From Chrysopilus asiliformis (taxonomy: Eukaryota > Arthropoda > Insecta > Diptera > Rhagionidae), in the NCBI GenBank assembly GCA_964034945.1, contig OZ035964.1, positions 5,509,895 to 5,573,894 of the forward strand: DNA of 64,000 bases, in the 5' to 3' direction. The position numbers and the translations under genes were made by a program. Below the pieces are notes generated by a model that did no database searches, had not been told where the DNA came from, and saw only the letters and a list, made by a program, of their open reading frames with translations. Each line of letters starts with the position of its first letter. Positions within the stretch are counted from its first letter, which is position 1. This document shows positions 42,601-55,219 of the stretch, piece after piece.

Positions 42601-44509
42601 TCTAAAGTGGATTTTTATAGTACAAAATCTGGAGAACGGCTCGCTTCGAATTGACCTCTACCATGGTCAGAAGGGGGGAACAGAAGGAAGCAAGGTCTGG
42701 CTATACTTTTTCACCATTTATTTTGCGAAGGATTTTGGAATTTTTCTACCCACTTTTCCAAAGTTTTTCGTCTTATTTTCCCAAAAATCTTTTTGCATCC
42801 TATTTTATTTATATATTTTTATTTTATTAAAAGAAAATGGATTCACGTTTCTTGCAGAAAAATGAAGAAAAAAAAATGGAAAATCCAAAAATCTTATCTC
42901 ATAAAAGAATTTCTAGAACTTGGACAAAAACCTGAATTTAGAGAACTCAACTAAAACACAACATTTCGGGGATCATCCTTCCTTACAGCATCCTCCGATA
43001 TTACTTGGTGGTGTTGTTGGTATTCACCGAGTATTTTGGCCAATATTTGCCAATAAATAGTAGAAGTCCATGACTAAAGAATGTCTGTATCTACCGGGGT
43101 GAGAGGTGTTTGTTGGGGTATGGAAGGGGAGGATAAACGTATGGTTTTTTTTTGTTTTTTTTTTGTTAAATACTAGTAAGTAAAATCCATATACACGACG
43201 ACGACGTGTGCCAAACGCTACAATATACATACCTACCCCCTATTCTCGAATCAAATGTGCGAGCGGGCGAACCATCATTCAGCATAGAATGATAGCGAGC
43301 GAGTACCTATAGTGGTAATTCGAAAACGCTTCCTTCATTCATTCACGGACGGACGGACGATCGAACGGACAGACTGACGGACAGCCAGATGTACGAACGA
43401 ACATCTTTTACCCGGAGATGTTATAAGATTTGCGTATGTTTCTCTCTCTCTCTCTATCTCTGCCTGGGTTTTTCTTATATTTTCGTGTACACTTTTTTTT
43501 TTAAAGCTTTTTGGAATCAAGTGGAATATATTTCTGTATTGTGTCAATTCTTCTTGTTTTCCCAGTTGTATTTTTCATGTAAGGCGAAACTTTCTGCCTG
43601 GTACAACGACTGTTGTTTTTTTGTTTTTGTAAATAATATAGAAAATTGCTCTCCGCTTCAACGTTCGTATGTGCTTGGGCTGTGTGTGATGCCTTTTTGA
43701 AAACCATTTTCTTTTTTGTTGGTTGGATAATGTTTTTCCTATGTTTTATATATACGCTCTTCGCTACGAAGATAATGTAGTATAATTTATTGTATGTGGG
43801 GCATATACTCGGTTTTGGTTGGTTTGTACTATTGTAAAATTATGCTAGATGGGGTAGAAAAAAAAACACAGAACAAATGTTGGAGAGTAGTAGTCGAGTC
43901 GTCCGTCGTCTTCGTCGTCGCAAACATTTAAATCCACACTCGGTTTGAAGATGCGCAAAGATTCGATTCTATTTTGTTGGTTGTGTTGTTTTTTTTTTGC
44001 CTTGGTTGCCATTCAATTTTTCTTCTTGAAAATGCTTTGAACATTTTAAGAGATAAAACTTTACCACCGTTGTATTTCTTTATCATATCCAACCCCCTCC
44101 CCTATATAATATGTATATATCCTGGCCTGTCCTGTCCCGTCTTTAACATACAATATTTGATCATTTTTGTAAATAGCGTTTTACGCTATTTTGCAGACAT
44201 ACGTCTTTCACATCATCAAAATTCTTTGTCAAATGTCGATTAGAATAGATTTTTAATTGGTCTTATATTGAAAAAATCCACCCCAAAATCGTAACTCGGT
44301 AACGGTAAAACAGTAAAATAATTGCAATCGGAAGTATCGGATATTCAAACTTCGCGGCATTCGAAGAATTGCAAAATCGCGGTTTTTTTTGTCGATGAAG
44401 AGGGGGGTGGGGGTGTTGAACATTTAAAATACTTTGGGGTGGGGGGGGGGGTGATTTAAGGCACTTGGAGCCACCTCATAGCTTCTGGCCCTCCTTCAAG
44501 TGGGTGGTT
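42601..44509. other. AT-rich stretch with simple tracts, no gene seen
   Basis: Includes CGACGACGACG near 43198, a GGACGGACGG tract near 43346, a TC tract at about 43440-43457 and CGTCGTC near 43905. About 43220-43400 is less AT-rich but shows no gene. Confidence 0.45.
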
Positions 44510-44990
44510 TTGACTCAAAAGCACTGCGATCTTTGGCTTAAAACCACCCTGAGCTTTGGCTTAAAACGACCCTGAGCTTTGACTCAAAAGCATCCTGAAC
44601 TTTGACTCAAAACCAGTCCGTTATTTGGCTTAAAACCACCCTGAGCTTTGACTTAAAACCATCCCGAGCTTTGGCTTACAACCATCCTGAGCTTTGGTCT
44701 AAAACCACCCCTAGTTTTGGCTTAATACCGTCCTGAGCTTTGACTCAAACCGCCCCGAGCTTTGACTTAAAACCACCTGGAGCTTTGGCTTAAAACCACC
44801 TGGAGCTTTGGCTTAAAACCACCCCTAGTTTTGGCTTCATACCGTCCTGAGCTTTGACTCAAAAGCGTCCTGAGCTTTGACTCAAAAGCGTCCTGAGCTT
44901 TGACTTAAAGCCGCCCCGAGCTTTGGCTTGAAAGCATCCCCAGCTTTAGCTTGAAACCGTCTTGAACTTTGACTTATCATCACACCGAGT
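44510..44990 (+). repeat. Minisatellite, 23-bp unit
   Basis: About twenty units such as TTTGGCTTAAAACCACCCTG plus AGC, with TTTGACTCAAAAGCGTCCTG and TTTGGCTTAAAACCACCCCT variants. The period is steadily 23 bp apart from one base lost in one unit. Variants recur in blocks, suggesting multi-unit duplication. Confidence 0.9.
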
Positions 44991-46880
44991 TTTAGCACCC
45001 AAAAAAAACCCCCCCGAGCGTTTGAGCTGAATTTCTTTGACGTCCGTTCTGGTACAGAGGATTTAAAATTGTAATTTATTTCTCGCATTTGCTGGAATTT
45101 TCCAAAATTTGGATTGCCTAATTCTCTGTGGATTCTTAGTGGGAAATCGAATATAATTTACGGATTCGTCCGCTAAATTTGAAGGAAATAAACAATTTGA
45201 ATGGATTTTTTCTGTTTCTCACTTCAAAAAAACGTCTGTCCCAACAAACAAAAAAAAAAACGCTGAAAAAAAAAGTTTTCCCAAAACTCCACAAAACAGT
45301 GCAAAACATCCACCCTGTCAAAATTCTAAACTCTATCAGAGTTTGGTTTGATTTGACTTCCGGTTTCAGTTCAACAGGAAATCGGCATAATTAATTACTA
45401 ATTTTCACTAAAAACGGACCGATATCCGTGCGGATTTTCGTACCTGCGGTTGTTTCATTTTCAAGGAATTGCCAATTGAGATTGGGTTGGGTTTGGGGGG
45501 TTGACAATAAGTTTCTTACTTCTTTTTTTTTTTTTTTGAATTTTTTTTATTGTTTATTGCCAACACTCGGATCAAAGTGCTTAACTTACTTTCTGTATAG
45601 CTACGTATGTTCGCTACCTACCTACCTATGAATTCGGTTTTGCTGTTTAACTCTCTCTTTCTCTCTCACTTTCTCTGTCTCCTCTCACATTTATTTACTT
45701 GTAATGCACCTGCTTTTCGGGTAACCGAACTAAAATGTCTGTTTTCTGTATGTAATACGGATGGCAAATAGAAAAATAGAAGAAATCTATCCGAAAATCG
45801 GATACAGCTAAGGATTCATCTAATGGCTAGATGAAGATGGAGGAGAGTACGGTGTGTATCCACACAACATAGCATAGTATCTGAATTGAACCATTGATCA
45901 TCAGTACAGAACATTGCCTTTTATTCTAAGTACGTACGTACAAAACAGTAGCAAGCATAGAGAGAGCATACCTACTTGTTGTGTATAATATATATAAAAA
46001 AAAATAGGTTGTATGCTTTGGCAGCAGGCAGCAGGCCAAGCCAGCCAGCCAGCCAGCATATATAGACCACGCCTTCTATCTTTTCCCTAGGAGAAAAGTA
46101 CGACATTTTGGGGCTTTTTCCAACGTTTAAGGGTAGTACGGAGCATAACAACATCGCCGTTCGTTACCGTAAGCCGTATTTTAGCTAAGGAAGAATAAAA
46201 TATACAAATATATATTTATAAAACACTTGTATCTCTGCCAGCATAACTACTAATGCAAAAGTATCTGCCGATTCTCTCGAGTATATAGCAAGCAGGCAGA
46301 GGCACTCAGTTAGCATAAGTCCTAACATAAGAGCATAAGCAAACATCAATTGGAATAGCATAGAACATAGAATGATGAAAGAAAGGAAAAAAAAAAAACA
46401 AGAAACGCGTACAGTATAGTCAGTCGTCTTTTGGCAAAATAGAACATAACAATGGGCCATTGTTATTGTAATTTTATGTTTTTGTAAAGGCTGGATTATG
46501 ATTTTACGGGGCATGCTCGGTCCTATATTCAATCTCTTGGTCTTTTCATACCGAACAAAATACGGAGTTTTGTATATACGATAGGGTAGTAGGTTTAGGT
46601 TTAGGTTTAGGTTTAGGTGGTGATAGATAAATAGATAGATAGATAGGTCCCCCCTAAATACTCCCCGTTTAGTATTTAACAGCAGCTCTTAGAATATGCG
46701 TTTTCTGTCTCTCTTTGTCTCTCAATCATCCATCGGAGATTTCGTTTAGTCCATGTAAATATCGTTTTTTTTTTGTCTTTTTAATTTTTCTCTCAACAAT
46801 AGATACTTTTTTATTATGTGGGGAGAAACTTCTTGGACGATTGGGGGATGTTTTCTTTGATATTTCAGCGACAGTTGTTA
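44991..46880. other. AT-rich stretch, no recognised gene
   Basis: Contains AGCC tracts near 46037, a TTTAGG tract (46590-46618) and a GATA tract (about 46625-46646). The 115-codon minus frame at 46185-46532 is unrecognised. Confidence 0.45.
46590..46618 (+). repeat. Short TTTAGG hexamer tract
   Basis: Four to five units of GGTTTA. It differs from the usual arthropod telomere unit TTAGG and is embedded in ordinary sequence. Confidence 0.8.
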
Positions 46881-47400
46881 AAGAATTGTTTTTACGTGAT
46901 TTTTTAATGCGTCCCGTAAACCGCTCGACCGATTGACATCGCTCGCAGGCTCTACGGATTTTAAAAACTTTTTGGCAATTTCCCCTCCCTGCCCCTTATT
47001 TTGCAATGTAAACCACTCGACCGGTTGACGCCGAAAGCTCTAAGGATTTTGAAAACATTCTGGCAGTTTCCCCTCCCTTCCCCCTTTTTTTTTTAAATGT
47101 AAACGCGACCGATTGACGTCGAAAGTTCTACGGATTTTCACAATTTCCCCTTCCTCCCCCTTATTTTTTAATACAACCCGTAAATGTCTCGACCGATTGA
47201 CGTCCGAAGCTCTATGGTTGCGAAAATCCTGTCGATCAGCAACTGAACAGAAATTACAGTTCACGTCTTGTGCAGGAGTGGAAGGGGAAATTAAAGGATT
47301 TAAAATCGTAATTTCTGAAATTTTTCCAGTTTTGCATTGAAAATCTCTTATTTGAGAAGCCCACAGACCGATTGAGCTGAAATGTTCGATGGAGTCTTGT
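46881..47400 (-). repeat. Decaying tandem units of 84-92 bp on the CGACCGATTGA motif
   Basis: CTCGACCGATTGAC-type words at 46926, 47018, 47106 and 47190, then AGACCGATTGAGCTGAAATG near 47366. Most are followed by an AGCTCTA or AGTTCTA word and the first three by a tail resembling TTTCCCCTCCC. Confidence 0.7.
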
Positions 47401-48860
47401 TGGGACAGGGGATGGGGGTATGGGTGCGCACAACGATGGAGAAATTTTTCTTTCATGAATCACGTCTTCTTCCTGTCAGTCTTTGATTTTCCTTTAAACC
47501 TATAACGCTAAAACCACACGCCGATTGGACATTTCAATTTAAATCCTACGGTTTATAAGAAAATTTTTCTCTTTCGTTTTGCGCCCCTGACTCCTTCCCC
47601 CTCTCCCGGCAAGACTACAGGGACCAGTTTGGTGCTATAAAAAATACATAGTAAAAACCGTTCTCCCAATGTCGATAACTCGAAAATTACGGGAAAATCA
47701 TGGAGCTATTGGTGATTGCGAAATCGCGATTGTGCGTTAGAAAATTGTTGCGACTATATACCGTATGTAAAGTTCACATGGTTTACACACATTTCCATCC
47801 GTTTCTCGCATACCTTTTTGACTATTTTCAGGAGATCTCTGTGAAAAATAGAATTACTTTATAATACTCTGTCAATCCAATGAATGAAAGCTTTGATTTA
47901 TGAAACCGACTGACCTGACCGAAAGTGCTGGAGAATTTGCAGCTTAAATAGATTTTTTATATCTTAAATATCCCCAGAGCTGGATATCTTTTGGATCATT
48001 TGTGATCTGCCAGTAAGAATATGTCTTTCTTATGCTGTTAAAAAATGCTGTTGTTTTCCCTTCCAGTTCATTTTATGTTTTGAGGTTTTATAGCCATTAT
48101 AAATCATTTCGTAGATTCCTGCTTGATCTTTCAGTTTAACGGGCCAAAAAAAAATGACACATGACTTTTATTTACTTCTTCTCCGTTTTTTTCATTATAT
48201 TTTTTATTAATAATTCACCCAGAAATCTCCCTTGTGTAAAAAATATATCTTCAAATCCCTAGTAAAACCAACTCTTATTCACAAAAAAAGACGCATATCC
48301 AGTCTAAACTCATTGACAATGCGATGCACTTGAATTTTCGATTGTTTTTTGAATATGAAAAAAAAAAACGATTCTGGTGCGAAAACTAACCGCTCGAAGA
48401 TGTGTTTTCTGCTCTAAGATATCAGACATGAGGAATCAGGCCAGAAAATATAAAAATGAATACAAAAATCTACTTGAGAAGAACTACGAAAAAAAAAAAC
48501 TTCTTAAGTTATCCAAACTATAAAGAAAAATAGCTGAAAACCTTTTTCTTTTCTTTTCTTCTGATGATTGAATGACAAAAAAAGAAAAACTGTGGCAAGT
48601 GAGACATCTCTGGTGAACACATGTTGGAAAAATTAACAAAAGAATCGCTTGGCGTTTAGAAAAAATCGTAATGAAATTTGAATATTCCTCTTTATATGAA
48701 AATTTTGATGCAATTTCTTTTCACTTTCTTAGACATAGTATAGATGGATGGTATTGCTTGTAAGAAACGTTTCGATGGTGGGATTCCCACAGGGAAAATA
48801 TTTTCAGCACCTTGCAAGTCGATTTACGAAAATTTCTATCTGTTTGCCAATTTTGTTTGT
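47401..48860. other. AT-rich stretch, no gene seen
   Basis: One CGCCGATTGGACATTTCAAT motif lies near 47520. No coding or RNA signal found. Confidence 0.45.
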
Positions 48861-49660
48861 CTCAATCGGTCGAAGGGTTCTCGATTAACTGCTTTTGATC
48901 GAAAATTTCAACACAATCGGTTTACTAGCTTTTATATCTTTGTGACTGAGTCGAAAAGCTTCAATATTTGTGCGAAAAAGAAACGAACATTTTACTCTTA
49001 TTTACTATAACGCCCTTTAGAATACATGATCGAAAATTGTGGTCCAATCGGTGTGATAGCTTTCAACGCTTTTGAAAGCTCCGAGATTAGTACGAAAAAC
49101 TTAAGATTTGTGGAAAATTTCTTTCCACTCCCGTCTTTTCCCTGACCCTGGCGAAGACACAAAAAACCTAAGATTTATTTTTTTTTTTTTTTTATTTAAC
49201 AATTTATTTAAACCAATTTGTGGGAAATTTCTTTCCACTCCCCTCTCTTTCCATGCCCTTGCGAAGACATTACCGAAAATTATGGTCCAATCAGTGTGAT
49301 AGCTTTCAACGATAGCTTTCAACGAAGGGCTTTTGAAAGCTTCGAGATTAGTAGGAAAAATCTAAGATTTGTGGGAAATTTCTTTCCACTCCCGTCTCTT
49401 TCCATGCCCTTGCGAAGACATTACCGAAAATTATGGTCCAATCGGTGTGATAGCTTTCAACGTAAGGCTTTTGAAAGCTCCGAGATTAGTACGAAAAACT
49501 TAAGATTTGTGGAAAATTTCTTTCCACTCCCGTCTCTTCCCTGGCCCTTGCGAAGACATGGGCAAACATTTCTGGCCAATCGGTCATAGGATTCTCGACT
49601 GAAAGCTTTTGGTCGAAAATCTCCGCTCGGTTGGTTCAAGGGGTTTCGACTGAAAGCCTT
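48861..49660 (+). repeat. Four diverged 110-150-bp tandem units
   Basis: TTTCTTTCCACTCCC recurs at about 49118, 49228, 49379 and 49517. Associated words are GCGAAGACA, GGTCCAATCGGTGTGATAGC, TTTTGAAAGCT and AAGATTTGTGG. Flanking CAATCGGTCG/CAATCGGTTT motifs tie it to the dispersed family. Confidence 0.75.
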
Positions 49661-51270
49661 TGGTCGAAGATGGGTCTAGTTTACAAATATTTTCGAACCA
49701 ATCAAGTGTGATTTTCTTATCAAATGTCATTTTCTGCGTGCTATTTTTCGTGAAAAATCCTCGCTATGGCGGCATGCAGAAAATTTCGTGAAAAATTCCC
49801 GCTATTTCGTTAGTGCAATTGAGTTTTTCCAGTCGGCCCTTCAAATACAATGTTTGTGGAAAACATTATTGTGAAATCGCTTTTCCATCACTTTCTCCTG
49901 TCTCTTATCATACACGAAAAATACACCCCCCCCCCTTTCCACTTGAGAAAAAAAAACTATCCATCGTAGAACAAACAGAACAGCCCTTCAAATTTTTGTT
50001 TCATTTGGTTGATGGTCGTTTATTCTACACACTTTTCCCAACTGTAACTAGAGTGAAATAAATAATAAAAAAAAACGTCAAAAGCACATCACAACGCAGC
50101 ACTGTATGTCCATTCACATCCCGGGTCCGGATATTATCCTCTGTTCTTTTTAACCCGATCCGATCCCAACCAATTTGTGCAGATTTGCATACGCCGGGGA
50201 ATGGTTGGTTGGGTGGTTAGGCGATGGTGGTGTGAGGATTAGTTGGCGCGATTTCTGTATATTTTTAGAGTTTCATTCATAAATTGAAAACTGTAACGTT
50301 TCGCTGTTTTTTTTTCATGTCTTTTTTCATATATCTCCGGTTAAATAAATATAGAACCGATGAAGAACTTCACTATTTCAGTCGATAAAAATATAACGAT
50401 GCTTTTGTGTGTCACATGGAATCCCTTTGTAGTATTTTTCAAGTTTTTCCATGGATTCTGTAAAATTAAAGTTAATATTTTGAGGCGAAAAATTGCGACG
50501 ATTGGTTGTAATGGCGAGGAGTGTGGGGGGGGGGGGGATAACTGACTCAAAAAGTCAAAAAAAAATCGACAATATCTCACCGAAACTGCACCTGACGAAA
50601 GTCTTGCAATTTCAGAAAAAAGTGTTTTTAATCAACTCCACATACGGCACAAAATCGCACCGATTTTTTTCCAAAAAAAAAAATACACACCGCACACGCC
50701 TCTGCACATTTGTTTGACGTGTGTCCATTTGTTAAATCATCTCCGCCGATCGCGATTGTCGGCACAACATGAAACAGAAATGATGTTTGCCTTACCTGTC
50801 GTGACATTCATTTAGCATTTCTACTAGCATTTCTCGATAATCCCATATTCTAGTTGAGAGGTCATTTATTTATTAATATTTGTTTATTTTTCTTCAATTT
50901 CTAAAACAGCGTAAAAACTATCGAGAAAGAATTTCCATATAAGAACGAAACTTTGATATAAGAAATTTGTTAAGTTTTTTCTCTGTTTCTTCGATTCATA
51001 CGACATCAGTTTTGCCAAACGTGCGGTTTTTACTCGTCTATAATTGGATGATAGCTGACAGTTTGACAATTGTTTCTAAAGAGTTTATCTTCGTTTTATT
51101 GATACAAAATCGTTTTGAAGCGCCGTAATTACGATTGAGGTCTTCTATTGGTGAAATTCGATCCCAGATGAGTGTCGTTTCAGGTGAAACTACGAAATCT
51201 GAAAAGTTTTCTTTCGGATTGAGAAGGACGGAGGAAACATTTTGGCAATATCCCCTCCCTTCCCCTTAGA
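49661..51270. other. AT-rich stretch, no gene seen
   Basis: Contains C- and G-rich short runs near 49926 and 50525. No gene or element ends recognised. Confidence 0.45.
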
Positions 51271-51835
51271 GGATTTGAACCAAACTTTCAACCCAATCGG
51301 CGCAATCGGTCGAGAGGTTTTCAGATTCCAGATTTTCATCGAACATTTCACATAAATCGGTCGAGAGATTTCCAAGTTGCAGTCTTCGATCGAAAATTTC
51401 AGCGCAATCGGTCGAGAGGTTTTCGGACTCCAGATTTTGATGGAAAATTTAGCTTAAATCGGTTGAGGGATTTCCAAGTTGCAGTCTTCGATCGAAAATT
51501 TCAGCGCAATCGGTCGAGCGGTTTTCGGATTCCAGCTTTTGATCGAATATTTCAATTAAATCGGTTGAGGGATTTCCAAGTTGCAGTCTTCGATCGAAAA
51601 TTTCAGCGCAATCGGTCGAGCGGTTTTCGGATTCCAGCTTTTGATCGAATATTTCACTTCAATCGGTTGAGGGATTTTCAAATCGCAGTCGTCGATCGAA
51701 AATTTCAGCGCAATCAGTCGAGAGGTTTTCGGATCCCAGCTTTTGATGGAAAATTTAGCTTAAATCGGTTGAGGGATTTCCAAGTTGCAGTCTTCGATAG
51801 GAAATTTCAGCGCAATCGGTACCTGGCAGTTGTAG
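51271..51835 (+). repeat. Tandem array, 102-bp unit made of two 51-bp halves
   Basis: The word AGTCTTCGATCG or AGTCGTCGATCG recurs at 51381, 51483, 51585 and 51687, with AGTCTTCGATAG at 51789, every 102 bp. Each unit is two 51-bp relatives: one with AATTTCAGCGCAATCGGTCG and one with ATCGGTTGAGGGATTTCCAA. Because 102 is a multiple of three, a 139-codon frame (51463-51882) stays open across it. No recognised protein. Confidence 0.93.
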
Positions 51836-53085
51836 CTTTTCTTATGTTTTTAGTACCCGAATGTGATTCTTTCTCTCAATGACACCCAAATTTCCCTCTC
51901 GCAGCCGTACGCAAATGAATTGCACTCAACCGATTGTAAAATTCCATCCGTGTTACTAACAGAACTAAATACGATAATTGTTTAAGTACGTACACACATG
52001 CTCCGAACAACTACTCATCATTCGTATACGCACCATCGAATGTGTCCCCAAAATGCCTCTGAATTGCATATTTGCATGATCGAAACTATGCCTAACACGA
52101 CCGGGGTGTGGGCGAGAAGAGGGCAGATTTTAAAACCTTTTATTTGGAGATTCTGTAATACATTATCATCACAAAACTAAAATTATCTCTTGGGAATAAA
52201 CGCTGATCTTATTACTACTATCTGTATGTGCGTATGTATAGTGGGCGAGGGGAATTCGCCGCCCGTCGACTTTCAAGGCAAACGTATTTACTTTGTGACC
52301 TTAGCTTATAAACATGAGTTCCGTATAATTGCGTATCGAATACGAAAAAGGGATTTAATATCATCGCTACCTAGCCGACTACCGACAATCATTATGTTAT
52401 GTTAATAAATTTATCAATCTGTATTGCCATGCCCATCCCTCCATCACCCTATTATGATGACAGGCAGTTATTATGATCATATCCGCAAGATATGTAATAA
52501 AAGATACGTACGTACGTATCGTACAGTTTGCATAAAATCTGTTAGAAAGCGATAATCGGCATCAAATAAAACTGATTCAAAGGACATGATTATAAAATAA
52601 ATAAATCGGAATCGAAACAAACAGACGACAAAAAAAAATAAACATCTGAAATATTAATTAGGGACACGTTGGGTGGGGGGAAGCGGAGAAAATTTGGTAC
52701 GACAATTGTGTGTGTGTTTGTTTGTGTGGTCGCGCCAAGTGCATTTGCCCAGTAATACGAGGAAAGGGTAAAAAAACTTGATTTTGCGGTTGGTAATTAG
52801 GAGGATTTTCTACTTACAAATTTGCAGGAAATTCGTGGTAAATTGGAAAAACGGGCGACGAAAAAAAAAACGCACACCATGGAAAAATTTGGTTCAGCGG
52901 AAATTTGATGTGGTCCGGGGGTGGGGGAAGGTGGAAACTTGGTGGTGGAGATACGGAAGCCGGAAGTTAGAGGGACGCAAGCTGGACAGGGGAGGGGGCG
53001 GGGGGAAATGGAACAAAATCGAGAAGTGAAAAAATTCCGAGAGTAGACAAATTGCGTGAAAAAATCGAAAGGTATTAAAGGTCCA
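51836..53085. other. AT-rich stretch, no gene seen
   Basis: No element ends or coding signal. A GTACGTACGTA palindromic tract lies near 52506. Confidence 0.45.
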
Positions 53086-53485
53086 GCGGCGGGAAGATCT
53101 GAGGTCGGAAAAATCGAGGAGTGAAAAACAAATCCGAGGTCCGAAAAATCGAACAGTGGAAAATAAAATCTGAGGCCGCAAAATTAGAGAAGTGAAAAAC
53201 AAAATCTGAGGTCGGAAAAATCGAGGAATGACAAGCAAATCCGAGGTCGGAAAATTAGAGGAGTGAAAAACAAATTCCAGGCCGGAAAATCGAGGGGCGA
53301 AAAACAAATCGTGTGGCGGGAAAATCGAGGAATGACAAGCAAATCCGAGGTCGGAAAATTAGAGGAGTGAAAAACAAATCCGAGGCCGGAAAAATCGTTT
53401 GTTTGAAATACAAGTCCGAGATCGGAAAAATCATGGAGTGAAAAACATACTCGAGGTCGGAAAATTTTAAAGCTGGAAAAATCAA
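53086..53485 (+). repeat. Minisatellite, ~35-bp unit
   Basis: Units read GAGGTCGGAAAAATCGAGGA, then GTGAAAAACAAATCC, with spacing of about 33-38 bp. The minus-strand open frames (52894-53307 and 53255-53491) are repeat read-through rich in FRPRIC-type words. Confidence 0.85.
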
Positions 53486-53559
53486 CGGCACGGGAATAGG
53501 CGAAAATTATTCCGACGTAGGAGATTTCAAACCGTCAAGAATTTTAAACCCATTTTTTT

Positions 53560-53935
53560 TGTTACCCAAAATTTCCGTCAAATCGATTGAATGGTTTCCG
53601 AGTTTCACCCTTCGATTGAACATTTAAGCCCAATCGGTTAAAGGGTTTTCCGTATTCCAGCTCTTGTAACAAAGTTTCAGACGAATCGGTCGAATTGTTT
53701 CCGAGTTTCGGTTTTCGATTGAAAATTTAAGCCCAATCGGTTAAAGGGTTTTCCGTATTCCAGTTGTTGTAACAAAGTTTCAGACGAATCGATTGAATTA
53801 TTTCCAAGTTTCAGCTTTCGATTGAAAATTTAAGCCCAATCGGTTAAAGGGTTTTCCATATTCCAGCTGTTGTAACAAAGTTTCAGACGAATCGGTTGAA
53901 TTGTTTCCGAGTTTCAACTTTTAACAATGATATTC
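53560..53935 (+). repeat. Tandem array, 103-bp unit
   Basis: AAGCCCAATCGGTTAAAGGG recurs at 53626, 53729 and 53832, exactly 103 bp apart. Each is followed by TTCCAGCTGTTGTAACAAAG or a close variant and AGACGAATCGGTTGAATTG. This is a dimeric version of the 51/52-bp motif. Confidence 0.92.
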
Positions 53936-55219
53936 AAGTTTTTTTTAGTCTTTCTGCCAGTCCTACGTTTTAACGTACCTACCATGGAAATGTGACAAAT
54001 AAAGTTCAATCTCGCCCTTCCCCCGAAAAAAACTTGATGCGTTAAATACGCTTTGATAACAACGCATACACACCACAAGCATATCCTCTGCGGCGTAATT
54101 GAAGAAAATATAATACGATTTATACAATGTCACAAACCCGCCCCCACCCCCTCTCGGCTGACGACGATTCGTCCTTTTCCACAATCCAAAGACATTCGGA
54201 TGCGTATATTTACTGACAGACACACAAAGTAAGTTTGTTTTATAATTTAAAATCTGTTTACGTTTTGTTATTTTATTTTATTTTACTTGACGTTTTTTAT
54301 TTTTGTTTTTGTTTTTCCTATGCTCATCAGATTTTGTGTTGTTTCTTTTTTTTAATTTTATTACAAACATACAGAATATCCCATCCCCCCTCCCCCCACA
54401 CCCCACACCCCCAAAAAAAAAAAACCATCGAACAGTACATAAAACTGTTGTTTTGTTGTGTTTCCTTTTTTGAATGTCGAACGAAACATCCATTTTCACT
54501 TTGATCTTTTCTAATGCGAAAATCGAGAGAATGACTACCGAATCAAAAGGTTTGTTTGCAATACTAAATAGATAGGAATTTTAACGGTTCCCAATGATGA
54601 ATCAAAAACGTTATAAAAGGGACGAGGGGGGTGGAGGTGGGGACTTTTGTCTCTATTAACTAAGATAAGGTTTTTGCTTGCACACAACACGAAACAAAGA
54701 CGGCAACTCTGATAATTTCCATGCGAAGGGATCGTTGTTGTTGTAGTTGTTGCTTTTTTTTTAGTATAGTTTGAGAGACGCAACGAATGATGAAAGGGGC
54801 ACAGAGAGGGACACACACACAGGGATTGGAAATGTGGATTTCACAAAAGGATTTTGATGCCAATTCAAGGATATTTCATTTGATTGATGTTTAGGTTAGC
54901 TTCAAGATTCATAATATTAACCATCAGATGCGTAAGTTTTACATACAATTTATTAAGAAAATCGAAATAAACACAAATACACACACGCGGGGAGATAGAT
55001 GAATGGCAAATAAGTGGAAATAAGGGATGAAATTAAGAGTTTTTGTTTGATTTCGGGTTCGGTTTGACAAAGTAATAAAAACAATCTAATTTAGATAAAA
55101 TGAAGCGAAAAGTAAATATAGTGGGTATTCGGGGTTGTGGAGGGCGAAGGGGAAGGTGGAGGGTGGGTGGCCATATGCCATTTACTTGCCATATGGCTTT
55201 CGATTTGTCTCTCTGTGGC
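53936..55219. other. AT-rich stretch, no gene seen
   Basis: T-rich to 54500, then mixed, with G-rich short runs near 54625 and 55140. No gene. Confidence 0.45.

Noticed and set aside
46590..46618. TTTAGG tract as an interstitial telomere
   Set aside because: Only four to five units, and not the usual arthropod TTAGG. A simple repeat explains it.
52894..53491. Minus frames rich in FRPRICF-type repeats
   Set aside because: Read-through of the ~35-bp minisatellite whose unit length varies, so the frame is not maintained.
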